Of a stretch of 64,000 nt of DNA, positions 20,850 through 33,649 are shown piece by piece (within the stretch, counting starts at the first letter, position 1; the number at the start of each line of letters is the position of its first letter). The position numbers and the translations under genes are program-made. Source of the stretch: Piper betle (lineage: Eukaryota > Streptophyta > Magnoliopsida > Piperales > Piperaceae); the NCBI GenBank assembly GCA_033002965.1, contig JAURVB010000639.1:1-64000 (forward strand), in the 5' to 3' direction. The notes beneath the pieces are model-generated. The model had not been told where the DNA came from, made no database searches, and saw only the letters and a list, made by a program, of their open reading frames with translations.

Positions 20850-22787
20850 AACCTAGACATCTGAGTGAAACTCAATCTGAGGTTAGTTAGCTCGACCCTA
20901 GTTGGCTCAACCCATTTATCTTCCCTAGCAGTTGACAAGCTAGTACAAGCATCAACTTCTTTATTTCAAAGAGAAAAGGAGTTTTGTAACTCATTTACTT
21001 TTTACCTTATGTTTTGGGCGCTTATTAATGCTTTGTTTATGTCATCTTGATATCACAAAAATGGAAAATAGAAGCCTTTGAACTCTCTAATCATGCTAAG
21101 TTGATACCAGATTAGATGTTGCTTAATACAGTTCACTTCATCATTCATAAATTGTTCTGCTATGCCAGCTTATGATTTCTAAATGAATATTTATATCCCA
21201 TGTATAAGCCATGACTTATTTATGTCTTTTCAAGACTTTCGAACTGGCCCTAAACTTGCAGAGATTGAATTTGAAGAGATCACGTTTGGCTCTTCACTCT
21301 CAAGCAAACACTGGTTGGAAAGATTTAAAATATCAATGGGCATTTCAAAACCAACTTTTAGAGAGAAAAATTTAAGATGCAGATACTTGAAACAAGGCAT
21401 CCAGAATTGCTTAAGAAGTGCATAGACTGCCTTGTTACTTGTTTGCTGGTTATGACTGTTTCACTTTTGTATGGGACATATGTTTATTCATTTGAACGGC
21501 TTACAGAGGCTACAACTTCATGTACATCTCCATCAATGGTTAGCATTTTTTTTTACATTTCGTGTGAGTAGCTCATAATAAATTTTGGTTTCTTTAAAAC
21601 AAGTTTACTTTGTAAGTGGCATCAGCTTAATTTCCTCAAATGAATGTTGGACACGAATTTAGCACAAAAACACGTAGCAAGGTTACTTAAATAGTCATAA
21701 AAAATTCTGAAATATGGAAAGTACAAATGTTAGCATAAACTGAAAGTGCGAGTTTATATTGGTTAGTTGAAAATCTTGATCGTGGTTCCAGTGCAGATAG
21801 AAACTAGTGATTCTTTTTCTTGGTAATGATGGTAGTGATGGTCATGACTCATGGCTTATTAACTTATTACTTTTCTTTGGATGGAACATGATACCCATAA
21901 ATTTGCATTCTGGCCTAAGATGTTCACTATTTGCATTTTTCTTGTTTGTTTACCTTTCTTATGCCATTTGACGCTCAAGCAATTGCATCAAATAAACTGA
22001 CTTGGTCCTTTTTCCTCTTCTTAAAACGTGAATTTTTTTGTTGTCCTATGTGCATCTTATTTAAATTTATTGTCCTGTGAATCAGTTGGTAAGGCCCTCA
22101 GTTTTTTATCAAAAATTTTTAAATATGAGGAGGAGAGATCGATTGGCTAAGCTAGGCACTAAGTTTTCTGTATTAGAAGTTGGAACAGTTGGATGCTATC
22201 TTAGGTTCAGTTCTACGGTCTTGTCTTTTTGTACTTCTTTTCCATTTGGTTGCAGGGATTTACTTCATGGTTGATTCCAATCCCAATGGCATCGTTCACT
22301 TCTGGATTCTATTTGTTGAGATGTCATGCTACAGTTTTGAGCAGGATGGCACTTGGCCATCTTGATGATTTGGGCAGTTGAATATTCACCACTCAGGCGC
22401 TCAGCCAGTACAAGACAGGCCATGCCAATCACATTTATTCTACTTCTACTGGGCATGGCTTGTGGAATTGGCTGGCAAAGTATGTGTGGATGCTCTGGGA
22501 GGCTAGGGATACTGCTGGCTTTTCTACTGGGAGTTATTATGTTTGGTGCACCTTTTTGGCCAATATTCTTCCATCGGTTCTGTTCAAAATTTTGGATGGT
22601 CCTGTGTCTGTGTATATTCAGGGGCTCCTGAATCCATAGTCTCGGGTGCCTTGTTATTATCTTATGAAAAGTTGTATTCTACAGTGTCATTTTGTTTGTT
22701 CTCCCAGTTTTGTGTGGACTTATGCCCTATGCTTCACTGAAAGAATGGTGGAAGCATTTTCTCTCACTTAGTGGCACAGTAACATAG
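20850..22787 (+). pseudogene. CPR5: CPR5-like pseudogene (C-terminal half)
   Basis: Recognisable from CPR5 membrane-domain sequence: ERFKISMGISK (near 21320), MQILETRHPELLKKCIDCLV with LLYGTYVYSFERLTEAT (21377-21510), an intron to AG at about 22255, FTSWLIPIPMASFTSGFY (22258), RSASTRQAMPITFILLLLG (22400-22460), and the end LCGLMPYASLKEWW stopping at TAG about 22787. CPR5 is a nuclear-envelope/nucleoporin-associated membrane protein regulating immunity and cell cycle. Here at least three frame changes (near 21365, 22355 and 22465) and an in-frame TAG (near 22505, inside GG*GYCWL) break it. Introns are retained, so it is a decayed genomic copy, not a retrocopy. A possible upstream exon (VDKLVQASTSLFQREKE, about 20928-20985) is weak; the N-terminal half is not seen. 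Confidence 0.7.
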
Positions 22788-23859
22788 GTGCTCTTGTTAT
22801 GGTGGGTGGCAGTGTGTAGTTGATCGGGGGTTGAATGCATGATCTTTGGTAATTTACAGCTATGTATGAATCTGATCTTTTTAAGTTCCAACTCCATATC
22901 CGGTGTATTGTAAATGTTAACTTACGCTTGTATAAGTTTACGATGAATGTAAGTTTGTGGGTTGTAAATGTTAAGCCATGGGAGCATTTTTATTGTTGGG
23001 TTCTTTATAGGCTAAGAACTCCATCAATGTTTTAGCATTGTTGGCTCATATAAAGGAGAATGGTTGGTCTGAGAGAGACCTTTGGCCATGATAATTTATG
23101 AATTTTTTGGGTTTAAACTTTAGACTCATCTCTTGATCATGTGTTTTTAGATCTAGATGTCACTAAAATATCAATTCTATCTCGTGCTATGGACAGAAAC
23201 ACATGATTCTTGATTTGATGGGGCTTTTTTTAAACAAAATAAGTTAATGATGTGATATAGTTTCGGCTATGTGTGAGGCTATCATATGCTTATAAAACAT
23301 ATCTAAATATCTTCGCCCGAGCAGGGATATTATATTGTTTCGCCCATTGCGAGGCTATCATACATGCCAACACAAATACAAGGGCGAATTACATAGATAT
23401 GGTGTTAGTATCTTTCTAGTATGAGTTGGTGACAATGCTGCTTACTTGCCCCGGCAGACAAATAAGCCTTATGTTAAACAGGAATGTTAGGATTTGATGA
23501 TGGGATTTGTTAAGAGTGATATTTGTTTTATCAATGAAAATAGGGAACGGTTAAAATTTGGGATATATGGTCCAAATTTGACATTTTCGAGTCAAACTCA
23601 TTGCGAGAGGTGTGAATATTAATGATTATTTAAATTCACTTGAAAATTACCCGATCGGAATCGCCTAAAATAATTTCACATGGCCTCAAAAGAAAAAAAC
23701 AAAACCCATCTTGCCTAATATTCTCTGACGTTTCCAGCTTCCTTGATCTGTGAATGTGAATAATGATGTTTCTAAGAATGCATCTGTAGAAGTTATAAGC
23801 ATAGGTGCATAAATTGACCGATTCCATTTTGAAATCGTCTGACTTTGCACGGCTACATG
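22788..23859. other. Intergenic DNA
   Basis: No gene recognised. Short open frames only; no clear repeats with ends. Confidence 0.3.
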
Positions 23860-24760
23860 ACAAACATGGTTAAAAAAGGCGGACTCGTTTGTGTGGAAAA
23901 ATGGTCCACGAATGGGCTAATTCACCCCAATCCGAGCCGATTTTTTTACCGGGTGGATAACAGACGGAATCGGTCCGACTCAGTCCTTTCTTTATATAGG
24001 TTTAGTTCACCTGTGAAAATTTAAAACCCTATCGGCCTCCTCTCGCTGCTATCAATCATCACCGCCGCATCCCTCCAAGCCGCCGCCAACCACCCAGCCC
24101 ACAACCACGTTTGGAGCACTCCGATCACCACTGGAGTGAACCAAAGCCTAGCCACCACCACATCCCTCCAAAGTTGAAACCGCCGCCGCCAACCACCTCT
24201 GGAGCACTCCGACCACCACCAGAGTGAACCAAAGTCCGGCCACCACCACCACCCACCACCATTTCCCTCCAAGCCGCCAACCACCCAACCTTCCGACCAC
24301 TGGCAAACATCCCCTGCTAACCTCTTATCGCGATCACCGGCAAACATCCCCTTCTTCCCCTCCTCCAAGTCTAGATTTTGTAGACTTGTATTGATGAATT
24401 GTCACTATCATTAGTGTTTATTAAACCTTAAACTTATGAAATTGTTGACTTGTGATGAAAAATAGTGATCATCTTTTGTGTTTGTATTAAACTTTAAACT
24501 GTGTACTTGTGTTAAGAAAAGAGATTGAATCTTTATTTTGTGTATTTATGTTAGGTGTTGTCATATTATTAATAATTTGTATGTATGTTTGATATATTTA
24601 ATACTATATATATATATGCATAAATGTTTATTATATAGGACTAATTTGATCTGATTCTAGTGAACCAATTCTTGTCCAATTTTTTATGAATCAGTCTGAT
24701 TTAGTGACTCTTTCTTAAACCGATTCTAATTTTTGCAACTATAGTTATAAAAAATTAAAG
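23860..24760. repeat. Degenerate repeat with a CCACC-rich middle
   Basis: The right part (24640-24745) contains GATCTGATTCTAG, GAATCAGTCTGA and AAACCGATTCTAATTTTTGC, an inverted relative of the GGAATCGG repeats at 48571 and 63812. The middle (24090-24300) has two copies about 92 bp apart of GGAGCACTCCGA-CACC-AGTGAACCAAAG. The Trp/Gly- or Pro/His-rich frames are low complexity. Probably an old DNA-transposon derivative; ends not fixed. Confidence 0.35.
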
Positions 24761-26348
24761 TTGGTTTAATCTAATTTTTGAGCAATTCCCAAGGCATGTA
24801 TTAAATATGACAATTCTTTGGATATAGTGGTTGCATAATTTTTTTGGATGTGATAAATATATTCATACAAAAAATATTGCTCCTTTGTTCCTTAAAATTA
24901 AATGAAACGGTGAAATGACATGTGAGGTGCAAGCCATCACTCATCTCAAGTCACCACCTATGTAATCATAATGGCATAATTCTTTATGTATATTTGATGG
25001 AGATTTAATTATAAAACTACTTGTCATAAGTTCTTAGTAATTGATGGCATACAAAATTCCAATCCGTTTCTCCCTTCTGACACAACTGGGAGGAAAAACA
25101 TATTTTCTCCTTGTAGTAATTGCCTACCTATCAAGTTCTCTTTATTCTGATTCTACCATCAAGCAGTAACCTTTTCATTGTTAGTATATTCAACAATGAG
25201 AGTGGTTTCAGATATGCTCGGATCACTGTTACCTACTTGCCAACGTAGGAAACATTTGAACATGACGTAAGCGACTATATTAGTGAGGAGGTGATAAGGA
25301 ATTATTGATGAAGCTGACAATAAAGACGGTAGGGATGGCTAAGGTGAAGGCAAGGAAGACAAGGCATTATGGCAATGATGGAATTGGAGAAAACATAGGA
25401 GGATAACTATTAAGCATTATATGTCACTTTCCTTAAAAGATTATAAAACTCTTGGAGAAAAACAAAAGAGTGTGTCAACACAAGTATATGAGGTGGTGGC
25501 ACCCTTTTTTGGGTGAGTAGTCCAAGTGCACTAAGTGAGTGGCTGTGATAAATCTTATAATCACCAATGGTTCAATATTGTTCTCATTCATATCACACAT
25601 AGTTGTGCCAGATATGTTGGTGAAGATTCAGTAAGAGTGCAACACCATCTTCATGTAGAAAGACTTGATAAAGGTCGACATGTCAAACATCAGTTTTGCA
25701 TCTGATACCTATTTTTCCTTCGATATGCTCACATTTATCCTATCTTTTAGATGTAACACTCCTCTAAGGATGGCGATAACAATGACAACAGTGGTTGCAA
25801 TACAACCATGTTTCATGACATTCGTTGAATTCTAATGAGCATCTTGTGCCAGAGCTTGATGAAACTATCCACGTACAAATATCCTACTAAGTATTCTATG
25901 ATTTCTATTAGCATACATGTTTGCTAATAGAACATGTTCCATACAACTTGTAATCTAATTTAATTTTTCATATTTAATATTGCGTTTGTATGATGATTAC
26001 TTTATGCTTGCTAACTTGGATTCATTTTTCATAGTACAATATATAGATTGACGAATTATCTAATATGTACTTTTCATATTGCACATGTCGTAATAAATAT
26101 TTTATATGCATACATGTATGTTAATTGAACATGAATTGATACATACAATGTATGTTACACCTTAATCCTTTATTTAAATGTTCCTTTGTGTGATGCAATC
26201 TACTTTACCATCAGTCCAAGCCTACCCCACATGCCCATATGGGGGCAGACTTCTTGCCTTTATCATTGAAGTCCTACCAAGGAAATTAAGGAAAAGTTCA
26301 CATTTAACCAACCAAAATGTTTCTTAAGTGTGCAATAAATTAAATGAG

Positions 26349-26383
<35 letters not shown>

Positions 26384-26581
26384 TTTTTTATCAAATATTT
26401 TTTATTGCAATGGGACACATCACTTCATTGCTGCATAAATGAACACGTAGTGGCTTGTTCTCCCCCCATAGCAGCCATGGTTCTCGTCGGATAAAGATGC
26501 TACGTCAAAACTAGGTGGACGATGATGGTTACAGTGGAAGAGACCCAACGAGACCTAGGACCTCTGGAGTGAGATAAATTA
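24761..26581. other. Intergenic DNA
   Basis: AT-rich, no gene recognised. A (TA)n microsatellite occupies about 26349-26380. Confidence 0.35.
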
Positions 26582-26730
26582 TAGCATTATACTATATTAT
26601 CGTTCATCACCCACGTTATTTAATAAGAGTTAGTTTTAATTATGATTTAAAAAATTTAACTTAGGTAGTTATACAAGGACATAGACGAAGAATGTGGATG
26701 AAGACCATCAGGATAACATTTTTGTAAATT
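26582..26730. mobile_element. Diverged copy of the 20.1-kb MITE
   Basis: Shares with 20139-20256 the order CGTTCATCACCCACGTTAT, TTAGTTTTAATTATGATT, AACTTAGGTAGTTATACAAG, GAATGTGGATGAAGA and a terminal ATAACATTTTTG. Slightly longer, and both ends are eroded. Confidence 0.45.
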
Positions 26731-27538
26731 ATAAAATCAAATGCCATTAAGTTATTTTTTTTAGTTATGATATTTTAACATTGATGAACTATGTATTTGA
26801 CCAATGTGCTATCCTAGTACCCACACGGTCACATGAGAATGAATCAGATATTTAATTGGCATATCTTGTGGTGAATCCACCCTCCACCACCTAATAACAT
26901 GCGTATAAGTTTAAAATGAAAGTCTATTGAGTTTTTTTCTTTTTTAGGGGTACAGGTGGTTCTTAAGATGTGTACCGTAGGAGGGGAGAAAGCCTACCCC
27001 CATATATGGGCCAGATATGGACTCTTTACTATCATCATTTTTTATTTATTATAATACAATATATACATAATAAATATATGAACAAGAAACTAAATAATGG
27101 ACCCCTTATCTTACCTTCTTTTGTATTTACCTCTTTTTGTGAGTGTGTATTATGCATTGGCATACTTATATATTTTCATATATATTTACATATGCAAATA
27201 TGCTAACAAAGACAAAAATACAACCTTGGAACTCTTGTTTGCAACAATCTAAATATCTACCTTGGCCATCATCCCTTTCTCAAAAAATCTACCTTGCTCG
27301 ATACCACAATACACCATACTTGTTGTCGCCATGGCCTCTTTGTCATAGAATGAAGGATAAAAATGAAAAAAAAGGACATGGGAATAAACATAAGGCACCA
27401 TCTATAGCAAGCTGCATGGGGCGTGAGTGAATAACTAAGTTGAGATAATTCCCAACAACTAGTGTAATTCTACCACCCCCTCATAAGTTGCTTCCACCGA
27501 CATGGAGCACATCTTCAATGATCCCACCAAAAACTCTG
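26731..27538. other. Intergenic DNA
   Basis: No gene recognised; short Ile/Tyr/His-rich frames only. Confidence 0.3.
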
Positions 27539-27693
27539 TGTAACATCCCTCAAAAAGTTAAGTAAGTCTCGCATTCAATACCTAATGGGGTAAGATCTAA
27601 TATATTAGTGAAGATGTACTTAAGATTTTTAACTTGATTAATCACTTTTGAAAAGATAGCTAGCTCATCAATTTGCACTAATTTGGTCGTACA
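27539..27693. repeat. ~155-bp dispersed repeat, copy 1
   Basis: Starts TGTAACATCC and ends GGTCGTACA. The body has AAGTAAGTCTCGCATTCAATACC, AAGATCTAATATATTAGTGAAG, TTAACTTGATTAATCACTTT and TTTGCACTAAT in order. A second copy lies 80 bp downstream; related sequence occurs at 53450-53860 inside an SRP68 intron. Confidence 0.5.
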
Positions 27694-27774
27694 GTGATAA
27701 CCTTGTTGGGTGGATAGTATATTTTATATATAAAAAATAATTTTGAGGATGGAATTTCCTTAAAATGGGTGGAA

Positions 27775-27932
27775 TATAATATCCAGAAAAAAATTAAGTT
27801 AGTCTCACATCTAATACCTATTAGGATAAGATATAATATATTAGTAAGGATGATGTTTGAGATATTTAACTTGGTTAATCACTTTTAAAAAGATAACTAA
27901 ACCCATAAGTTTACACTAATTGGGCCATTACA
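27775..27932. repeat. ~158-bp dispersed repeat, copy 2
   Basis: Direct repeat of 27539-27693 with the same internal order (TTAGTCTCACATCTAATACC, TATTAGTAAGGATG, AACTTGGTTAATCACTTTTA), ending AATTGGGCCATTACA. The fuller right end suggests termini TGTAAC...GTTACA for the family. Confidence 0.5.
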
Positions 27933-28109
27933 CTCCTAACCAAAAAATTACCTCAACTCCTCCACCTCCATTTTGTTCGATATTAGCTTGATGGAGCTCA
28001 TTGTGTCAATGCAGTAGTAGCACAACTTCACAATTGGCAAGTAATAAATGCTCATATGCACTTTTGTCATGCCCGCTACGTTCAACAAGCACACAATCTT
28101 GGATTATGT

Positions 28110-29629
28110 TATCCCCTAAATGATGGAGTAGTTGACCATCACCACCTCAAACTCGTCATATAATCAACACCATACGAATAACATTCATCAACAGTCAAGT
28201 AATCATAATGTGAAAATAATTCTAAGTCATCCTATTCATACCACTTTTATACTATTTTTCTAAGTTGTGTCATACTCGATTAACATGCTCATATTTACTT
28301 ATCTCACTAGACTACTTATCCTCCATACACTATCAATCACATCATATAACTTCATTCATACTCTAACATTCATCATGATAATTAATCAACCCTAGCATGC
28401 TATGCTAACAATTATTATCAATTTTAAATAAATCAATCGGAGGTAATTATACCTCACGTCGTCGGCAATCGGCGACGGCTAGGGTTCCGTCGCGCGTCTC
28501 GGAGCTCAAATTCGGCGCTCATCGGCGTCCGAAGCTCGATCTGGCTCCACTGGGTGAGCCCCGCGGAAGATCCGGTGATTTCCGGCGAATTCCAGAAATT
28601 CCGATTTCCGGCGGTTTTCCGGCAGCTGCTGGCGGTTTTCCGGCGACTTCCGGTGGTTTTCCGGCGTCAATCGCCGGCGACGTCTACTGATCGGAAAGGG
28701 GTCGTGTTGGGTACCCTCGGAACCGGCTCGGCGAGCCCGACTCATCTACGAGGTCGACGCGGCCAACGGAGGTGGCGGCTCGCCGGAAAATCCCTAAAAC
28801 AGAGCGGCGGCGTGGTGGTGTGGAGATCCGGCCGGGATGGGCGGCGCTGGCCACCGTTCCGGTCGGGGAGGGTCACTGGGTGGTCGCTCATGCTGAGGCG
28901 ACCACCTGATCATGGCGGCGATGGTCGCCGGCGGCGAAATCGACGGCGCGACCAAAAGTTGGCCGCGGCGCTATGCACGACGATTCCGGCGTCACGGCGG
29001 CCCGATTGGGGCCGGACTTGGTCGGGGCAGCATGGCGACGGCGTCGCCGAGCTGGGCGGCGTCGATCGACGGCCGGGCGGCGCCGACAGCGGCGGCGGTG
29101 GCGCGCGAACGGGGGCGGCGCGGCACGAGGGTTTGGACGTGAGGGAGAAACGTCGGGGTTGTGTGTGGTGGCAAACTCGTAAATAATACTTGACTCGTCT
29201 CCGGCTCGAGTCAAGTATCATAACTAACTCGTATTAAATCCTAAAAAATTTCATAAAAATCGGGAAAAATCCCGTAAAATCAAACAACACCAAAAAAATT
29301 ATAATGACATGCTCTAGAACTATCAACCCACCCAAACTGCCCGAACGCGTCCTAACGCGGTAAACGGCCTAATATTAATTCTACGATCCACTATATATAA
29401 AAGTAATAAAAAAATGACTGGCATACTCTCATATATCTGATAACTCATTCTGTTCTGCTGTATTCATGATGTTATCATCATATATTTGGGTACGCATGAC
29501 CCTCATAGCTCATACACGAGACCGGCATCGGCTCGGTACACGTGTCCTGAAACTGACTCAACTCGAAAAATAACGGTCGACCTGACCGGTTCTGAATATA
29601 AAACCCTAACTCGAATCGTGGGTTTTACA
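28110..29629 (-). mobile_element. Gypsy LTR fragment (5' half), minus orientation
   Basis: Reverse complement of the first ~1.5 kb of the solo LTR at 30692: ends GGGTTTTACA at 29629, carries the CpG-rich island (about 28480-29190) and a splice-donor site GTGAG|GTATAATT (28453/28452 on the minus strand), and continues to about 28110 (CATACCACTTTTA, ATAATTCTAAGTCATCC). The 3' half of the LTR is missing. It faces the complete solo LTR 1.06 kb away. Confidence 0.7.
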
Positions 29630-30686
29630 CATCAACCTTCTGGCACTGCCCGTATTGGAATATGATTGAGCTTCAATAGAAGGCACTTTCTACAATTCTC
29701 TAAAATTGTAACTTGCCTTCTTTTTAATGCACATACCCCTCAAAACATCTATGTCATATCCTTTTAACACCTTTCACTTCATTGCAATCGTCTATCCACA
29801 AACATATGAGGCATTGCCACCAAAAAGTTCCTTCCCGAGCGTTTCACCACACTCTATTATGAATCTTCTATGTAATTCTCTCTTGTCTACTTTCCCCTTC
29901 TTTCATGAGGACATGATGGTCGGCAACAATGGTACTTGGGGTTGGGGTTGAAGTTGGTCCCTATCCATAATACTTCACCCTCGAAATTCTTCCCCCTCAC
30001 TACTTATCCTTATAACTAGTCGGTGCTCTTTCTTTCATTTACCTTCACCTCATCACACGAGGAAGGTGGTGTTGATAGATAAAATAAATACAAAAGCCAA
30101 AGTACCATTTGTTAGAACTAAAGGATAAAACTTCTCACTCTCTCAAATATTTTACGGGGCAAGTAAAATAGAAGTAACTTTTTTCCCCACATTCACATTA
30201 AATACACTACAATACCTACCTACATACATTTTTTTCACCTCATACCCACATTAAACGTAGTGGAGTGGCTCATTACCTATCCAAACCCCTCTATACCCTG
30301 CACCCCCATCTACTTCTATCTATTATCTATTAATTATCATTGAGGACAAAATAGTCTTTTTCATCATATTTATTACATGCAAGAAAATAATTATACAATT
30401 ACCATATCCATAGAATTATGCCATCTTTAAACCATACCATAGAATTGTCCCTATAATTTTTAGTGGAAAAAATTGGTTCAAACTTTTATGGTTATTAATA
30501 ACCTTCATAAGAAATGTTACCAGTCAATGCTTTCTTTACTTCTTATTCTCTTCATTCTACATCGTCAATCATTATCAAATTTGGTTCAGGTAGAAGATAG
30601 TCATTAAAACTCTCTTTAAAGATCAACTATATTAATTCTTAAGATCTATTGACCAATGTGAACCCATCTCTACATCATTTGAAATA
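29630..30686. other. Spacer between inverted LTRs
   Basis: AT-rich with no gene recognised. A reading frame at 29727-29951 has no recognisable motif. Confidence 0.35.
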
Positions 30687-30691
30687 TGTTG

Positions 30692-33644
30692 TGTAAAACC
30701 CACGATTCGAGTCAGGGTTTTATATTCAGAACCGGTCGGTTCAACTGTTATTTTCGAGTCGAGTTAGATTCATAACACGTGTACTGAGTCAACGCCAGTC
30801 ACGTGTATGAGCTATGAGGGTCATGCGTACCCAAGTATATGATGATAACGTTATGAACACAGCAGAACAGAATGAGTTATCAGAATATATAAGAGTATGC
30901 CAGCTGATTTTTTTATTTTATATATATAGTGGATCGTAGAATTAGTTTTAGGTCGTTTACCGCGTTAGGATGCGTTACGGACAGTTTGGGTGGGTTGATA
31001 GTTCTAGAGCATATCATTATGATGTTTTGGTGTTTGTTTGATTTTATGGGATTTTTCCCAATTTTTTTAAGGATTTAATACGACTTAGTTATTATTCTTA
31101 ACTCGAGCCGGAGACGAGTCAAGTAATATTTACAAGTTTGCCACCAGCCATTTTCTTCCCTCCCAATGCCTTCTTCCCCGTCCAAACCCTAGCCGCACCA
31201 CCCTCCGCTTGTCTCACCGCCGTTGTCGACGCCGCCCGGCCGCCGATTGATCGCTGCCTAGCCCCGCCACGGCATTGTCGTGCTGCCCCGACCAGGCCCG
31301 ACAACCATTCGGCCTCCACGACGCCAGACCGCCGTGACTAGCGCCACACCCGCGTTGTGCTTTCGTCGCCGATCGCGCTGCTGGCAACCGTTGCCGCCAT
31401 GATCAGGTGGTTGCCTCGACACCCTTGACCATCCAGCGACCTTTCCTGACCAGAGCGGAGGCCGTCGCCGCCCAGGCCGGCCGGATTTAGTCACCCACCA
31501 CCGACCCTCTGTTTTAGCCATTTTCCGGCGAGGCGCCACCTCCGCCGACCATGTCGATGCCGTAGATGCGTCAGGCTCGCCGAGCCGGTTCCAATGGTGC
31601 CCAATACCATTGCTTTCCAGCCAGTAGACACCGCCGATGGTTGTCATCGGAAAACCACCAGAAGCTGCCGAAAAATCTTTGAAACCCACCGGAAAACCGG
31701 ATTCGCTGGAATTTGCCGGATCTTCCGTGGAGCTCATCCAGTCGATCCCAATCGAACTTCGGACGCTGATGAGTGCCGAATTCGAGCTCCGAGACGCGCG
31801 ACAAAACCCTAGTCATCGCCGATTGCCGATGACATAAGGTATAATTACCTCTGAGTTAGTTATTTAAAATTGATGATTGTTAGCACAACATGATAGGATT
31901 GATTGATTCCCATGATAAAAGTCTGAGCATGAAAGAAGTAATGATATGTATGATATGATTGGTAATGGGTAAATGTTGGTGATCTAAGTAGGTGAATTAA
32001 CCTGAGCATGTTAATCTAGTACGATGTAACTTAGGAAAAATACAATAAAATTGGTATGAATAGGTTGAATTAGAATTATTTTCATACTTATGATTATTGA
32101 TTGTTGATTGTGACGGATGATTATTACATTGTGTGTGATGTTCATTGAGTTTGATGCATCATTTAGTTAGTGGGCGTTAGTATTTAGTTTTGATGTGTAG
32201 GTACGAAGTAGGAGCTCGCCGCCTAGGCGCGATGACACGCTTGGAGCTTCTACCAGGTCTATTTAGGACTTGTCTCTGTTTTATGTTCTCTTCTATTGTA
32301 TGTTTATTTTATTATTTGCAAGACGGGTTAAGTGGCGTTTTATCGAATCCCACTTAACTCGGGTCATTTAACCGAATAGTTTTCTGGATTAATAACCCCT
32401 CGAGGATGAGATCCCTCGAAGGATGATTTCGAAAACAAGATCCACCACAAGTTGCCTTCGGGCCTATTATATAAACCCCTTCCCAGGCCTATATATATAA
32501 TTTTATCGAGTTTTCAGTGAGACGAGAGATGGAGAAACTGATTGCACGTACCATGAGCGGATGTCGTGACAGTCAAAGCGGGCTCTAGATTAGTGCAGCG
32601 GACTGTTCCATTCCCAAGGGATCCTGACAACTCCGCGTTTGAGTTCCTCATATCCGGAGAACATGGAGGTTTACGGGTACTGTTTAGTACAGTGCATGTC
32701 CAGACTTGTGGTTCAAAGGGTACTAAAGGCGACTGCCTGAGAGTACTCAGCCTTCGTGCTCAAGGCCAGGAGAAATATGGAGGTAAGGAGAAGGCTTAGG
32801 ATTTGAGACCAGAAAATGAAGTAAGAAAATGTCGAGAGCAGCATCAGCAGCAACAGATCAGTCAGTTCAGGATGCTACCGGGTCTGCAGCCCAGTGGCTC
32901 CTCAGTAGGTGCCCTTCAGAGTGTTCACGAGGAGTATATGATATTTTCTTTCATATGAGAGTTTGCTCTCATAGCCAGCTTGTTATAGTTATTTTATTTT
33001 CTGGACCAGTAACACTTATTACTGACGTGTTTTTATACTATATGTAGGTAATAATCACGAGTTGGATGTGCCAGCCTGGACGGAGGAGCACTAATGTCGC
33101 TTGCACACATGTCAGTCGATAGAGTGGTTAATATTTTGTTATGATGTTATTATATTAATGTGATGTGATTAATGCTAAAATATGAGGACATGATGAGATG
33201 AAATACTAAGACATGATGACAAGAAAAGGACATGTGAATAGATTGCGCAACAAAAGTGTGGTGGATTGAAACCCAAGCTTCAGAGTGAGTGGATAGTAGA
33301 TTAGATTCTGTGTGAATGAAATTGTTGATACATGCATATATATTTATATATATTATTGGACAGGGTGGCCCCTAATTTCACTTTTAGGGAGATTTTGTCC
33401 GTGTTATTTTAGATTTTTTATTGATTTTGATCGTAATTGTATTGGTGTGTAATTTATGTTGCATATCATCCATGTAGTATCATGTTAGGATTCCGTGCAT
33501 TCATCCATGTATGACAAGTCGTATCTTCATCTTAAGACGCCGAGATTAGATCTGCACGAGTTAGGTTCGGGGTTAGCCGACCTAACCGGGGCCTGTAACA
33601 TGTCAGTCTAGTTCACGAGCGTGAATCGGATTTGTGGTGTTACA
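30692..33644 (+). mobile_element. Complete solo LTR (2,953 bp) with 5-bp target duplication
   Basis: Begins TGTAAAACCC at 30692, ends GGTGTTACA at 33644, and is flanked by TGTTG on both sides (30687-30691 and 33645-33649). This is the signature of a solo LTR left by LTR-LTR recombination. Inside, in order: a TATATATATAG box near 30914-30925, a CpG-rich island (31135-31835), a donor-like ATAAG|GTATAATTACC at 31838/31839, then the AT-rich 3' half shared with the copies at 6490, 12246 and 15293. The open frames in the island are not conserved between copies. Confidence 0.9.
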
Positions 33645-33649
33645 TGTTG

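Noticed and set aside
24021..24368. Trp/Gly-rich minus-strand frame (115 aa)
   Set aside because: Comes from a duplicated CCACC-rich segment; no known domain and repeats in the DNA explain it.
28554..29186. 210-aa plus-strand frame
   Set aside because: Antisense to the LTR orientation, rich in Arg/Gly, and within the CpG-rich island of an LTR fragment.
31258..31737. 159-aa minus-strand frame in the solo LTR
   Set aside because: Same reason: GC-rich island of an LTR, frame not conserved in the other copies.
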